Under the pieces are notes generated by a model. That model had not been told where the DNA came from. It worked only from the letters and a program-made list of their open reading frames with translations, and ran no database searches. A stretch of 64,000 nucleotides of DNA from Branchiostoma floridae (lineage: Eukaryota > Chordata > Leptocardii > Amphioxiformes > Branchiostomatidae): positions 21,444,333 to 21,508,332 of the forward strand of contig NC_049992.1 of assembly GCF_000003815.2 (NCBI RefSeq). The letters run 5' to 3'. This document shows, one piece after another, positions 31,743 through 44,578 of the stretch. Position 1 is the first letter of the stretch. Each line of letters opens with the position of its first letter. Both the position numbers and the translations under genes were made by a program.

Positions 31743-33411
31743 CTACAATACAGGGAAGGTACGAAGGTGTTCTTTAGCATTCCCTGGAAGTACTAATCTC
31801 CAAGCAGATCTTATGGTAGCATGAGATAGTTTCAAAAGGAGTGAAGCCAGCCTAGGAGTGTGTATGCGACCGGAGGATCTGCAACCGGTCGGCAAGAAAA
31901 AACACTATTACATCCCATTGTTGCCTAATCAAACTGTGCCCCATCCAAACATAACAAACTCAGGAGGATTACGATCAGATGGCATGTTTGTAAACCTTAT
32001 CATGGACGTTCGTAAGATGTCATATACATTTGTATATAGATGAAAAAATTTAGCTTGTCAGGCATTATTTTGAGACTTTAAATCAATTTTAGAGTGAAAT
32101 TTCATGTATTGACGCTGTTGATAATTGTTGATCTGGTGACAGTTGGCGCGAACTTCCCACTGGGACATGCGTGGATCACTGACTCTGGCACAATTTCCAC
32201 GAGGCAAAAAATAAAACGTCCTACAACATTCGATGCGTGGCGCATATCCAAGGACACTTTTCTGCCCGTGTAAAAACGAAAATGACACGCTGTAGCGCTC
32301 CAGAGGTAACGTACGACACACCGCAGGGAGTCTGCGGCGCGGCCCGACCTCGTGTAAACAGATCCGCGTCGCAGGTAAACCCATTTCTGCGGCACTGTGA
32401 GCACTCCTGGTATGCTCTCGCACCTAAACTGTTCACTTGATGTGGCCTGGAGCATCAATGACAGCAACGGCTGCAAAGAAAGCTGCCTGTTGAATGTGCT
32501 GGTACCGGTCCCTACAACGTACAAGCGGTCTTCTGCGCCATGCCGAGAGCTGCATGTACAGGTGTCTTGAGTAAATTGGGCCTTTGTCCCAGTGTAAGTT
32601 GTTCGTAAAGTCATTAGCACATGGCCACAGGGAGGGGCAGCAAAACCATTGTTGAATAGAAATATTAATCCTTTTTCCTGTTTCCCTGCAGTGACGGCAG
32701 ACCTCCGGGTCTGTTTGACTCCCTTTGGCCGGCAATACTCCTTGTCCAGCTTTGATACTATCTTTTGGCACTGTATGATTTTCTTTGAGACTAGGAAGTA
32801 CTGTTACAGTGTGTAACAATAACTTAGAGTATTAACTATTATCTTCACTCCCATGGTTGGAACAATAACGTTACAGATAGTGGGAGATCTCACAGTCCAG
32901 CCATCTCATCTGGAACTAGTGGGCCAGCGAAGCTGGTGTGTTAAGCCGAGGGGGGGTTATACCGGCTATTTAATTTATGATACAGATGTCAGTCCTACCA
33001 TCTCATCTTCGCTCCCATGGTTGAGCAGCGTGGGAGATCTTTCTACTGGAGCCATCCACCTGTCTGCCTCCGGCTGATGGTGTCTGTGGACAGAACAAGT
33101 AAATCATGCAGAAGTATTACAAGTAATTTACAACTATGTAAAATGGTTGCATTGTCTTCTAGTAAATCTTTACCTCTTCACTTGATTATCATAACATTAC
33201 CAACTTAATACAGCATTGCACAGCTATTTCATATACTAATTATTACTATACTTATTAATAAGTAAATAACGTTATAACAAAAGTTACAACATTGCAGAGT
33301 TAGTTCATATAATGTTAACGTTATGTCTTATAGTAGTAACATTGATTATTAAAAAGAAACGTATCATATTAATATGAGCATTGCAGAGTTAGATAAAGTT
33401 CATAACAGCAT
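31743..33411. other. Region 5' of ATP13A2 exons; no gene assigned
   Basis: It should hold the first exon and promoter of the ATP13A2-like gene, but I could not fix them. 32100-32820 is richer in CpG and has three overlapping minus-strand open frames (to 172 aa) with Cys pairs (CSQCRRNGFTCDAD; CRHCRETG) and no recognised domain. A CpG-rich promoter, a TE fragment or an old exon are all possible. Confidence 0.4.
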
Positions 33412-33521
33412 NNNNNNNNNNNNNNNNNNNNNNNNNNNNNNNNNNNNNNNNNNNNNNNNNNNNNNNNNNNNNNNNNNNNNNNNNNNNNNNNNNNNNNNNN
33501 NNNNNNNNNNNNNNNNNNNNN

Positions 33522-34880
33522 ACGTAACGGATCCGTCCACATAAACAACAGCACAAAACGTTTAACTTCACATTAACGTTAAAACGTTACCACGTATACA
33601 AATCACGAATGTTAGCTGTCCTGGCACATAGATCGCCGGGGACAAGTGCATCACAACACACGCTGTAGGTGAAGTTTTTATTTTTTGACAGATCAAACAG
33701 TTGGCTAGTTCTAGCCAGGATAACATCAGAACAGGAAGGTGAGAACATGAAATTCATCCGTGCACTTCACACCTGCCCCCCTCCCCACTACCACAGCGAA
33801 ACAACAAAAATATACATGTCAAAGTCATTTATACAACCCAATCTCTATAATATATGCTTCACACCGAAAGCATAAGTGTGTTCAAGCTGACGTACTTAAC
33901 TGTGAAAGCAGACGGCGGTGGGAAGTTTCATCTCACCAGAGAAAACCTGCTCCAGGCGATCTTTCGTGAGTTGTGGCTAGCTACCATTATCAGCCTGCGA
34001 TGTGGCAGGACTGGTGCACAGTGCCACCTTGCGGAGAAGCTAAGCACTACAGGTGATGATTCGTTTGTGCATGCAAGGATATAACCTCCTTGGAATTAAT
34101 GGTGCATTGGACGCTAACTCTTGTACTCACATTAGAGGAAATAGAGGTTACATGTAACGTTACTCTCCAAATAGACGTTGATGGGGGAAATCGTGACCTT
34201 TTCCTAAACAATATGCCGCAAATAACGTTATTTCCGTGTTACACATAGTTAGCCTCATTGATTCGTCAAATGTCGCATAGGCCTTCGCATGGGGGCTTTA
34301 AAGGAAACCTGATTTCCCCATACCTCTGCTTGGAGAGTAACATTATTTTAGCTACATGTATTTACCGCTATTTCCTCTCACGTGAGTACAATAGCAATTC
34401 AGGGCCCAGTGTTCGAGCTTTGCTAGTCTGTAACATCTTTAATGACCAAAATAAATAACAACTAGAGTTCGACAAACACATCTCTTCGCCAAATAATCAT
34501 GCCTTTATTTAAGACTTTAAGTTTAAGGTCTTATTCATGTATTACTAAATAGTAGCATGAACTGTGATCCTCACAAAGCCAGAAATGCTCCCCAAAACAA
34601 GTCTGTGATCACAGATGACCTGGTACCATGCCTGGTCAATCAGAATTTCATGCCTTCTAGAGGTTTTGTCCCCAGTGTAACAGCGTCCAGCTCACAAGCT
34701 CCTCCAGCAAAACATCTGTGTAACAGCTGTGTCTATAGATATAGGTAAAAATGAGATAAATATATATAGAAAACAGTTTATTTCTGTTATTTGGCCACTG
34801 ATTACAACTAAATGCATCTTTCCATGTAGATTATTATCTAAAGTACCTTTCAGCCCAAAACAATGCAAACAAGTTTGGAA
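33522..34880. other. Intergenic, nothing recognised
   Basis: Sequence between an assembly gap and the R1 repeats. Short open frames only, without splice or domain support. Confidence 0.5.
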
Positions 34881-35910
34881 TTCAGTGGATTTCTGTACTT
34901 TCCTCATTAATTATGCAAATTAGCTGTTGATTTGAATAATTAGCATTACATTATGTAAGTCATCACTTAGGCTATCTACCACTCAAAAATCACGACCACA
35001 GCATGTTCAGAACACAAGATGTAGTACCTTAGAAAGCCGCTAGGAGGCCCACTATCATACTCGACCTTCGTTGTTCTGACCCCTACCCACCTACCAAATA
35101 TTATCAGGATCCTTTCAAGGCTTCTCGAGTTATACATTACACAAACAAACGGACGCACACACTCGGCCCGCTACCGTCCTAACGGAAAATGATATGCCAA
35201 CTGTTTTCGAACACAACCTTCCTTTCTGCAAACGCTACTCAAATGCAAAAAATATCATGAAAATCCATACTCAGATTCTTGAGTTACATGCTGTTGGAAT
35301 GGATTTATGAACGTTCCTCATTAATTATGCAAATTATCTGCTGATTTGCATAATAAGTATTACATTGTGTAAGTCATCACTCATTCTATCTACATACCGA
35401 AAATCCTGATGATCCGTCAACACGTTCTTGAGTTATTCTCGTCCAAAGTTTGAAAGGAAATCAGTGCCTGCAGTTCCCAAAAAGCCGCTAGGGGGTCCAA
35501 ACTCACAGTACTCACTCTCTGTCCCAAGGGCTATCTACCACTCAAAAATCATGACCAGAGCATGTCCAGAACACGAAGTGTATAATCTAAAAGTTTTGCT
35601 GCAGTACCTAATAGGCAGCCACTAGAGGGCCCATTATCGAACTTGACCTTCGTTTTCCTGACACCCACCCACCTACCAAATATCATCAGGATCCATTCAA
35701 GGGTTCTCGAGTTATCTTGCATACAGACAAACGCACTTACATACAAATCCCGCTACAGCACCGTAGGTAAGAGCTAGGTAAACCATTTTCGCACTTGACC
35801 TTCCTCTCCAAAACCGCTACACACCTACCAAGTGTCGTGAAAATCGTCCAGCTGCATCTTGACTTATGCTGCCCAAAACAAACCCCCAAAACATACCAAG
35901 AGGGTCTGCA
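34880..35910. repeat. Interspersed repeat family R1, copies 3-4
   Basis: Two to three tandem partial copies with CATTAATTATGCAAATTA, GCTGATTTG(A/C)ATAAT, TACCACTCAAAAATCA, GACCA.AGCATGT.CAGAACAC, AGCCGCTAGG.GG and ACCCACC(T)ACCAAATAT. It matches 48000-48817 and 50655-51335. Each carries an octamer-like ATGCAAAT. No coding frame. Confidence 0.8.
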
Positions 35911-35919
35911 TGGGGGGGG

Positions 35920-37110
35920 GGGGTCCTGGTAACGCTTAACGGTGAATTCAGGAGGCCCGGTAACGCTTAACGGTAAATTCAGAATGAGTTACAAAGCATA
36001 ACAGTAACATTGACGTGCATTTCTATTCATACAACGCTAGAGTACTGTAGTTAATGAAAATATCCGACTAATGGCATTGTGAGAAGAAAAAGGTGCCCAG
36101 AACCCGGAGGAATGACAGGGACAATGTCCATGACACCTGACGGAGGTAAATTGACGGAGGCAGAGTTCCCGGCCCGCCACAGAGACGGCGGCAGCAAATT
36201 TCTTATGGGGGGATTGAAGTACTAGTATTGTTTCAGTACATGGAGCGCCGGAGGCGCGACGCATTCCAGGGGGGTCCGGGGGATGCTCCCCCGGAAACAT
36301 TTTAAAATCAAGACCCTCTTAAATGCTATTTTCGGCAAATTTTGCCGACCGACTAAGATAGGTTGATTGTGACATTTTCATCAAATAACACATGATTATA
36401 CTCGTAGCTTTGGCCTCCACCCCCAGAGCCCCGACATATTTTTACTATTTCGAGCTCGGAAGGCACGAGATGTTGTAATATAAGTCCGGGGAAATTCTAA
36501 AATCTGGACCGTCTGAAACGCCATTTACTGCATTTTGAAGGACAGATTTTGCCGTAAGACGAAGCTAAATTAAATGACATTTTATTAGAGAGAAAAGTTT
36601 TTTTTGTGCGAAAACCCACGCCCCTAACATATTTTCGCCATGTAGCCGTGAGCGCCAAAGGCGCAAGCCGTCGCAATGGGGGTCCGGAGAAACCTCATTT
36701 TCTGCATTCTAGGAGAACTTTTTGCCCGAAACTAAGCTATGTTTGACACTAAAATCTGTATGAGTGATAAAGTTTTGAGAGCGACGCATCCACAACATAT
36801 TTTACCATGTTCAGAGCCGAAGGCCGGGAGGCTCGGAGAAATTTTGAAATCTGGACCCTTTGAAAGGCCATTTCCTGCATTTTCAGGGGTTCTATCTGGC
36901 ATTTGTCTTCGTGTGTATACTATTTAACGGGTTACGAAGAATTTCTTGGTAACGCTTAACGGTGAATTCGGGATAACAAATAATGATTAACGTTGAATTA
37001 AAACGACCAATAACGCTTCACGAAGAATATACCGATAACGATTAACGTTGAATTAGAGCGGGTCGGTAACGATTAACGGTGAATTAAAATGGCTAGTAAC
37101 GCTTAACGGA
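35920..37110. repeat. GGTAACGCTTAACGG units bracketing a 160-210-bp repeat
   Basis: GGTAACGCTTAACGGTGAATT-type units occur at 35928-35995 and again at 36945-37105. Between them are about four divergent units marked by GAGC(G)CCGAAGGCGCGA, GGGTCCGGRGAAA and CATTT.CTGCATTTT near 36243, 36452, 36650 and 36811. It looks like one composite repeat element. Confidence 0.7.
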
Positions 37111-37339
37111 AAAAGGCATGCAGACCCTCATACCAAGCTTGCTGCAGTACCGTAGGAAAACGCCAGGTAAACCGTTTTCTAACTTGGGATTTCGTTTGAC
37201 AACCGCTACACACCTACCAAAAATCACAAAGTTCCATCCACAATTTCTGGAGTTATTTGCTGTTGACCTACATACTGACCCAAGTCAGCAATAACATACT
37301 CTTCTTGGCGAAGAGAATAACAACAAGTGACCGTAGGTA

Positions 37340-39440
37340 ACAAACTCTGTGACCTAATTATGGTTTATGTTGGTTGTGATGTTTTCTGTGGTTAATGACT
37401 CGGTGTTTATATATATGAATATTATGATCAGTGGGAGTCTGCGAAAACTAACACTGCTCCAGAATTCATGTGTAGAAACGAGCTGTTGATATGGTACGTG
37501 CTAGTGCACGTACCTGTTCCGTGGTGTAGTGCTACAAATAGTTAACAGTTTCCCAACGTTTGCTTGGAGATCGTCACAATGTCACCACCCTATATCTGCT
37601 TGACTTGCATGTCAAGCTCTGGATAGGGACATGAGCCATGTACCCATAACCGCCTCTGTCCTCGTACATATTCTGGCCCCTTATCGCTAAGTCTGCGTCT
37701 GCATACCCTACACCTGAGGGAGCCTAGCTTCACTGGGTTAAAATTGTGTGTTCACGTTAGTGTCTGCTTATTCCCGAGTTGTTGACAAAACCTTATCGCA
37801 GAGTTCATCTCCAACAGCTGTTCTGGAATGTACTTTCCTGTGTGGCTCATTGAGAACCGACTTTTATGTTCCTTTAATGACCCCTGTCAATCAAATGCCT
37901 ACTTTTCCCGGGTACGAGGTAGCACAGCTGTCGTCAATTTCCGACGAGGACAACATCTGCTTGACGGTATCTAGTTACCTGAAATTATTATATCCATAAT
38001 AAAAACAGTTGCCGTGAAATAAAAACAACGTGCATCATTTCCCAACCGAGTACAGACGACATGCCAATCCACATGCGATTGCGGCATACGGAACATAGAG
38101 ATATAGGTGCGAACGCTCAACGCACAAAGTGATTACAATACTCTGTTACTGGAGGTTACCCTCCAGTGTCACAGAGTAATAAACCATTATTAACTAATCA
38201 AACTAAGGGGAGAGGGAACTGTAAGTTACTGTTTTTTACCTACACTAGTCGAAGGTTATGTTTTCGTTAAACAATTAAACAATGTGGGTGTAACATTATA
38301 ACAGAATGCGACTGTGTAACATTAACATTATGTATGTTTGTGGATGGACAGCATAGCTCTGGGAGGCCTAATTAAGTTAGAACCTCCTTGGTTAGATGGA
38401 TTGTATCAGTAGTTTGGTTAGGTGTTGAGGAGGAGACCTTGGGTGTTGTCGGTTTGTCCATTTCGCTAACAAAATGTTTTTTCAGGTGGAGTTTAACAAC
38501 ACTAACTGCCTCTGTTTTAGACAGAATTCTCACATGCGACAATTAGTGTCAATAGATATCAGTTATTCAAATTTTAGCCTAATTTGTATTATAGATGATG
38601 ATGATGCATCATAAGATGGGAAAACACTGTTGATGATTCCGTACCAATATATGTTCAATAGTAATTTTATTGTTGCGACATTTCATCGTTAAGCAAAGTT
38701 GCAAATTATTGCCATAGTTACATTGAATTATGAGCAACTGCTACAATAGTCTTCTTTGTTAAGTCTTTCATAATTTGAACAACTTGTTTTTGTCCTTGTC
38801 TATACATGTGTCTTAGCACCTATAGTCAAGATCCTTAGAAAGCATCGCACAATGGTAATGTTTGTTATAGTAATTTCTAAACAACATTTTGTTAAGCAAT
38901 GTCCGATACAATGTCAGGCAGTCAATGACCATTTCTTGTTTCTTTAGAAAGCCAGAAAATCGTCACAAAAAAAGACCATTTCTAGTCTTATACGTGAATA
39001 ATATAACCGTGGCAACCATCGTACTCGTGGTGGTAACGTTTGTTAGCAAATCTGGCGACAGGTATAAACCACCTCACACAGCCTCAGAGATCATTGTGAA
39101 GGGAGCGATCTGACATGATTGGTCAGAGGGCCTGGGTAGCTCAGGTTTCACCTGCCAATCATTCTGGGAACTGAATTGTTACATTTTTGGGTACTATTTG
39201 AATTCTTCGTTTTTACGCAGCGACAGCCATTTTTTAGGGGGTGAAATCCCACCCGTGGCTATAATATAATCTTCCAAGCCATGAACCAATTTGAATGTTG
39301 TGGTGCATCTTTTGTAAAACATTCCAGGGGTTGTGGAAAAATGAAGGAACCAGTGATGTTGTCTATAATTTGCCCCATATCAAGTCGTAAAGGCAGGCGA
39401 CAGCATTTTTTTTTTACATTTAAACGAGAACGAGCCAATA
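37340..39440. other. Intergenic, nothing recognised
   Basis: No exon, RNA gene or clear repeat seen. The short open frames lack support. Confidence 0.5.
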
Positions 39441-39448
39441 ACTGGTAG

Positions 39449-39545
39449 TAGGGGTGGGTACCAATACAGGAAATTCAGGTCCAGTTCAGGTCCAGAGGAT
39501 CAGGTTCAGGTCCAGACCTGAACCTGGGCCTAATTATCTGTGAAC
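39449..39545. mobile_element. Truncated copy of the TAGGGGTGGGTACC MITE
   Basis: Begins TAGGGGTGGGTACCAATACA, then CAGGTCCAG..TCAGGTTCAGGTCC and CCTGAACCTG, matching both ends of the element at 57438-57858. Confidence 0.7.
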
Positions 39546-39779
39546 TTGTCATACTTAAAACAATGTGCCAGTTTGCTAACAAAAGATTATGTTAGGTGGA
39601 GTATCCGATGTCCATTTAGCGTTTTAAAAACCTATCTTTGACCGTGGAAACTTGTACTATTAACTCTCCTTTACTTCGCTCGTTATTTGCTTGGACATGT
39701 AAGCCCCAAAACATGTGAATGCCTGCCAGTTAAATTTGTTCATTTTTTTCTAAATCAGTGAAACATCCGGTTCACTGAT

Positions 39780-42460
39780 TTTTTTTCAAGTCCTTTTTTT
39801 TAACCGTTCAATGAAGAAAAAAAATTACAATTGGCTCTCAAATTCCTGGACATTTACATCCCTTTGAAACTATTTATAGGTAAGACACTTAACCTTGAGC
39901 ATAATCTAGGAGTCTATGTTTTACAGCATAGAACGTGGGGTAAGCATTACCAATGGCGGTGCAGAAAAGGTAATATTTGGCCTGTAGGATACACCTGTTT
40001 AATGTTTCATTATTTTGAAGGTGGGACAAATGACCATAGATAATTTCATTGTTGGTAAGACCTACGGGATGCAGATTTTCTTTATTCCACCAGTCAGTGA
40101 AGTCTTTCAAGAAAGTTTTGGCGGTATGGCATTCGTATAGCATATGTACTGAAAGTATTGCATTTTGGTTTCTTGTGAGCATATGTAGGGTAGCATATAG
40201 CCTTTTTATGTCCTCTTCATCCTGTAAGCATCTAGTAATTTCATCTTTTGTTGAAGGTGGTTTTACTATTTTATTTACAAAGAGCGGATATAATTGTTTG
40301 CACTTGCGTGACGATCGGACATCGGGTTACCATTAAAGGGGTTATTAACACTCTTTTACACTCGGGGGAATTGAGGAGCAAAGACTATTTATAATATCTT
40401 AGTATGTCGGACGCATTGAATTTAAGACCAAATTTCCTCATAATAGCTTTTGGAATTAGAGCACTTCCCTCGTCATCAATAATGTCTTTTATGTCATACC
40501 TGTGACGCGAAAACGTTCGATACGGGTGTTTCGGACCGGCTGATAACTTTCCGTACGGCCCGGGGTTATCACACGGGCTCCATTCGAATAAATCGAACTG
40601 TTTCGAGTGGGCCGAGTACGGCGCCATCGAAAGTTCGACTACCTGATTCGGATGTTGGAACATTACTGTTGCAACGCTGTTTTTTTCGAGGGCACCAAAT
40701 TTGTTCAACTTCTGGCGCATTTCGCATCAAAACATGGGTTTTCTCAGGTGGGTATGACATAAATAAAATACAACACGGTGTATTCCGCATCGCCCTCGGT
40801 CTCAGCCCTCCCGCGGGTCGGATCACCCTCCGGCCTTCGGGCGATCCGACCCGCGGTCGGGCTGACACCTTGGGCGATCCGGAATACACCGTGTTGTATT
40901 CTATATGTATCGTCAGTATGCCACATATATACATTTCCTCCAAAAAACAGATTTTTTTTCCTGTTAAATATACTGATTATTCCATAAAATCTCTTGTTTA
41001 ATTTTCGTTGAAGTTTGAGGGCTATGTGAGTTCAATTCTTCCCAGGCCTGAAGTATCTTTATGTAGAAGGTAGGCATATTTCTAATTTTCAGAGTTTTGA
41101 TTGATTTTTGATTGAAAAGTTGCATTCGAAAAGGAAAACACCACCAAACTGGAGGAAGTGGGACTCTAACGCTTGTGTGGAGCAGATTCTCCCTACCCAG
41201 TTGGCTCTTAGTGCCTTACTGACCATGCTAGCAAAGTCCATCATTTTTAACCCTCCTTTATCTTTCTCTGCTATCGAAGTTGAAAATTTAACCTTATGTG
41301 GCTTGTGGTTCCATACGAATTTTAATCCTATAGAATTAACTTTTCGTTCGAAATTTGGTGGTGTTGTAAGAACAGGACAGTTATAAATTAATTTGAAACA
41401 AAGCACTTATATATGAGTATTCTCCCTACTAAAGTTGAATTTCTTCCTGACCAAACTTTAAGTAGGTTTTCCGTTTTCGTTAGTTTCTCATCAAAATCGA
41501 GTTCTTCGCATGTTTCCTTGTCGTAGGAGAAGTGTACACTCCTAAGACTCTTAATTGGTTTGTCTGGCCAGTGAACATCAAGTGGTTTGCGTTTTCTTTC
41601 TTTATAGCCCCCGATCCATGCACATGGCCTCCGTTTTCTTCTTACTGGCCTGTAACCACTAGCCGAACGTTTCTATCGTTGCCATCGCACGTCAGTTTGC
41701 CGAAGTAACGCTGATTGCTATTATTGTGACGTGTCATCGGCATACATAAGATTGTTTGTCATCTGATTATTCATATTTACACCTTCTATACTTGCATTCG
41801 AGCGCAATTTACATGCTAGTGATTCTAGGCCCAGTATAAACAGAAGACCCTAGAGAGGATCTCCCTGTTCGACTCCGCGTCCAGTCCGAAGAAAAACCAT
41901 TATTGATTACACAGCTACAAGAGTTGTGTCATGAGTGCCTTTTCCAAAAGATTCCATTCCAAATTATCAAAGGCCTTTCTAAAATCGACTAATAAGGCAA
42001 TACCAGGAGTTTGTGTTCTATCAGTCTCTTGAATTATATCCCAGATGCGTCTTATGTTATAAAATCAGTGCCAATGTACAGTATCTTTCTTTTACCCTGT
42101 TTGGTTCTCATGTATAATAGATGGTAATAAAGGTTCAATTCGTAAAGCTTACTAAAGACATTTCGCCAGGATTTTGTAGTCTGCGTTTAAGAGCCCAATC
42201 GGTCTCCAGTTTTCGAGCTTTCTACAGTCACCTTGTTTTGGGAGGAGGCGGATGATCCCTCGTTTCTGTGATATTGCTAATTCTCCCTCTACTAGTGCAG
42301 TGTTAAAGGAGTCCACGATTTTATTTTAAATCTTGTCCCGAAAGTATAAAAGAAACTCAAATGATAGAACGTCTGACCCCAGTGATCTATAATATCTTCT
42401 TTGCTATTTGAAATCTTGCCTATGAGTTCTTGCCTGCAAAGTCAGACATGTGGAATACAA
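39780..42460 (-). pseudogene. L1-like LINE remnant (reverse transcriptase)
   Basis: On the minus strand, in order: RGIIRLLPKQGDCRKLENWR then PIGLLNADYKILAKCL (42150-42265); GIALLVDFRKAFDNLEWNLL (about 41960); GRGVEQGDPL-stop-GLLFIL (about 41860); the catalytic-box remnant LMYADDT (about 41745); FVWNHKPHKVKFSTSIAEKD then KGGLKMMDFASMVSKALRAN (41089-41406); FYIKILQAWEELNS and ILWNNQYI (41000); and a C-terminal HMLYECHTAKTFLKDFTDWW, LTNNEIIYGHL, ILQAKYYLF (39889-40182). Stops and frameshifts show it is dead. The order and motifs fit the L1/Tx1 group. It is interrupted by the element at 40487-40910. Confidence 0.9.
40487..40910. mobile_element. Palindrome-bearing MITE-like element, copy 2, inside the LINE
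   Basis: Sister of 3955-4320. It contains a 134-bp near-perfect palindrome at 40767-40900 (arms AATACAACACGGTGTATTCC and GGAATACACCGTGTTGTATT, GC-rich centre) and an inner inverted pair TTTATGTCATACC / GGTATGACATAAA. The LINE frame is broken between ILWNNQYI and DEGSALIPKAIMRKFGLKFN, as expected for an insertion. Confidence 0.8.
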
Positions 42461-42469
42461 CAAAACCCC

Positions 42470-44270
42470 TAGAAATGAAAGCTTATTATAGCACGTTTTG
42501 CAGTGATTTGGCATCTGAAAGTAATAAAGTCATTTCTGCCACAAGCACTATAACAATCTAAGCCTCAAAAAACTGTCTTAGCTTTGTTTCCCATTGAAAT
42601 CCAAAATTGTCTTCAACTTGACTTTGCCTTACTTTTGTATCTATTGGAATCCAAATTGTGTTCAGCTTGTCTTTTTTTCATAGTTAGGGTATAAAACACC
42701 AGTTTCTTCCAGATCACTTCAGTGTCACTGACATTTCCAAAATCATATCCAGTTGCTTGAGTAACTGCTTTTTGGCAATTGTCATTTGTCATTTGTGACC
42801 TTCACACAATGACTGCAAAGGCTTAGCATGAAAGTTCATCTGTGTTGGTAAATGACATTGTGGAAAAACTAAACTTTACTTAACCAACACTAAGATTAAT
42901 TGGGACTTACCCCAAATTTGCAAAGGCTGTCACACCAAAATCAGAGTGTTAATGTTCAAACTCAACAGACAGCCATTATTTCAAGTTGTGCTGTGCACTT
43001 TATTCAAAATGTGCAGACATCTTAAACTCACATAAGTCCAGCTATCTTACAAAATATACTTGATACAACCAAAACAATCTCTGGTTTTGTCCACAAATCG
43101 AAGTATCAGTAAATTATCTATATCTACATTTGACTTCATTCAAGAAAGAATCACCACCTCACTGCTTCAAAAGAGATGGTGACAAATATTATACACTCAA
43201 ACAAACACGAGATAACACGCTCAACTTAAAATGTAAAAATACACTCTCTGATACATACAAGGTTAGGCATTCTGGTACAATGTAGTAAGATACACAAGGT
43301 AACAGTTAGGCCATGTTGATTTGATTATATGGATGACATCCGCGCTCGCACCAATTTTCGGCCGTTTCCAAAAAAAAAAAAAGTTTTCGACCACACAATA
43401 AATTGTGCAAAGCAGCTGTAAAATGAGCAAAAATATTCCGTAGATTAAAAAAAAGTATCAGAAAACAGATAACTAATCATAGTCTAATGCTATAGAATGC
43501 CAAAATAAATCTAAAGTCAAAGAATAAGATGCACTTGCACGCACTCACAACATGCAAGTAGGAAACCGTACGTAAGCAGCATGTGTAAGTACGGTCTGCA
43601 TTTGGTAATTTGGCAAACGCACAGAGATCGTACGTCATAAGCATGTACAACTCATCATAGGTGCATTGAACAATGCAAGCAGGCCAGCCAGTCGTGGCGT
43701 GCAGACCACGTACTTACACCTTGCGCAACCATGTGAGTGACGTGCGTTGACGTACTCCCTCCCTGCTCTTGCCAGTCCTTCCCCACGTTCTCCGAAAAAC
43801 GTAGCGGACATGGCCTCCCCGAAAAAACGCATGGACAAAAAACATGTACAGCAGGTTGTGACCTAGCCTTAAGGCACAATACAATGACACACTTTATCAG
43901 TGTCATCAGTTGTATTCTGACGGATAGTTTGAATGGTACTGACTGCAGAAGTGAGAACAAACCATTTACGTTACTGTGACAGCAACATGTCTCTCTATAA
44001 ATAAAATACTAGTCATAGGTCATGGAACAAACTGAATCATGAGAATGAAGAGACAACCATTACTTTATTCAATACAGTCTGTCACCTTCCTCAGGGCAAC
44101 TCTGTCTGGTACCCATTGTACTGCAGCATAGGTGTCGCTTCTTACAGTTTCAATGTAATACTAACAAAGACTGCAGTACAATGTGAACCACTCAATTGTC
44201 CTGAGGTAGGTGACAGGCGGCCATTGAAACTTCAGTGTAAATAATACACTGGTTGTAAAATAGAGTCACT
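42470..44270. other. Intergenic region 3' of the WD40 gene
   Basis: Holds a diverged Harbinger-like left end near 43308-43440 (TTAGGCCATG..ATATGGATGACATCCGCGC) and an imperfect inverted repeat at 44077-44126 versus 44170-44217. No gene is seen. Confidence 0.5.
44077..44217. repeat. Imperfect inverted repeat (hairpin) beyond the WD40 3' end
   Basis: Left arm CTGTCACCTTCCTCAGGGCA to CATTGTACTGCAG; right arm CTGCAGTACAATG to TGTCCTGAGGTAGGTGACAG. Arms of about 48 bp around a 44-bp spacer. It could be a small foldback element. Confidence 0.75.
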
Positions 44271-44273
44271 CTC

Positions 44274-44279
44274 TTTATT
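44274..44279 (-). terminator. Poly(A) signal AATAAA of the WD40 gene
   Basis: AATAAA on the minus strand about 170 nt beyond the TAG stop at 44450. It is the first canonical hexamer downstream. A second one occurs near 44063. Inference from position only. Confidence 0.5.
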
Positions 44280-44449
44280 CAATAACGTACCAACCTGATG
44301 AAACTACATTCACTGATGAATCATGAGACTCTTGCTACTACTGGCTGAAAACCTGACTAGGAATGAGAATAGGAGTATTTTCTGGTCATCTATGATCAAT
44401 AACAACACATCAGCCTAAAGAAGCCTCTTATTCCCCCACCCGGCCATGT

Positions 44450-44578
44450 CTAGCTGCCTGTCTTCTCTACTATGTACACCATGTTGGCTGCTCCGATGGC
44501 CACTTTGGGGACATTGCCATGATGGCTGTTGTCTGCACAGTACACACCCCCGGGGAGATCCACAAGTCGTCCTGTTGT
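44450..44578 (-). CDS. WD40 gene, last coding exon
   Basis: Encodes [20 protein letters not shown], then [20 protein letters not shown] and GS followed by TAG at 44452-44450. It closes the propeller ([13 protein letters not shown]). The acceptor is CTTTCAG after a pyrimidine run. Confidence 0.94.
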   Translation of the reverse strand, partial: TTGRLVDLPGGVYCADNSHHGNVPKVAIGAANMVYIVEKTGS

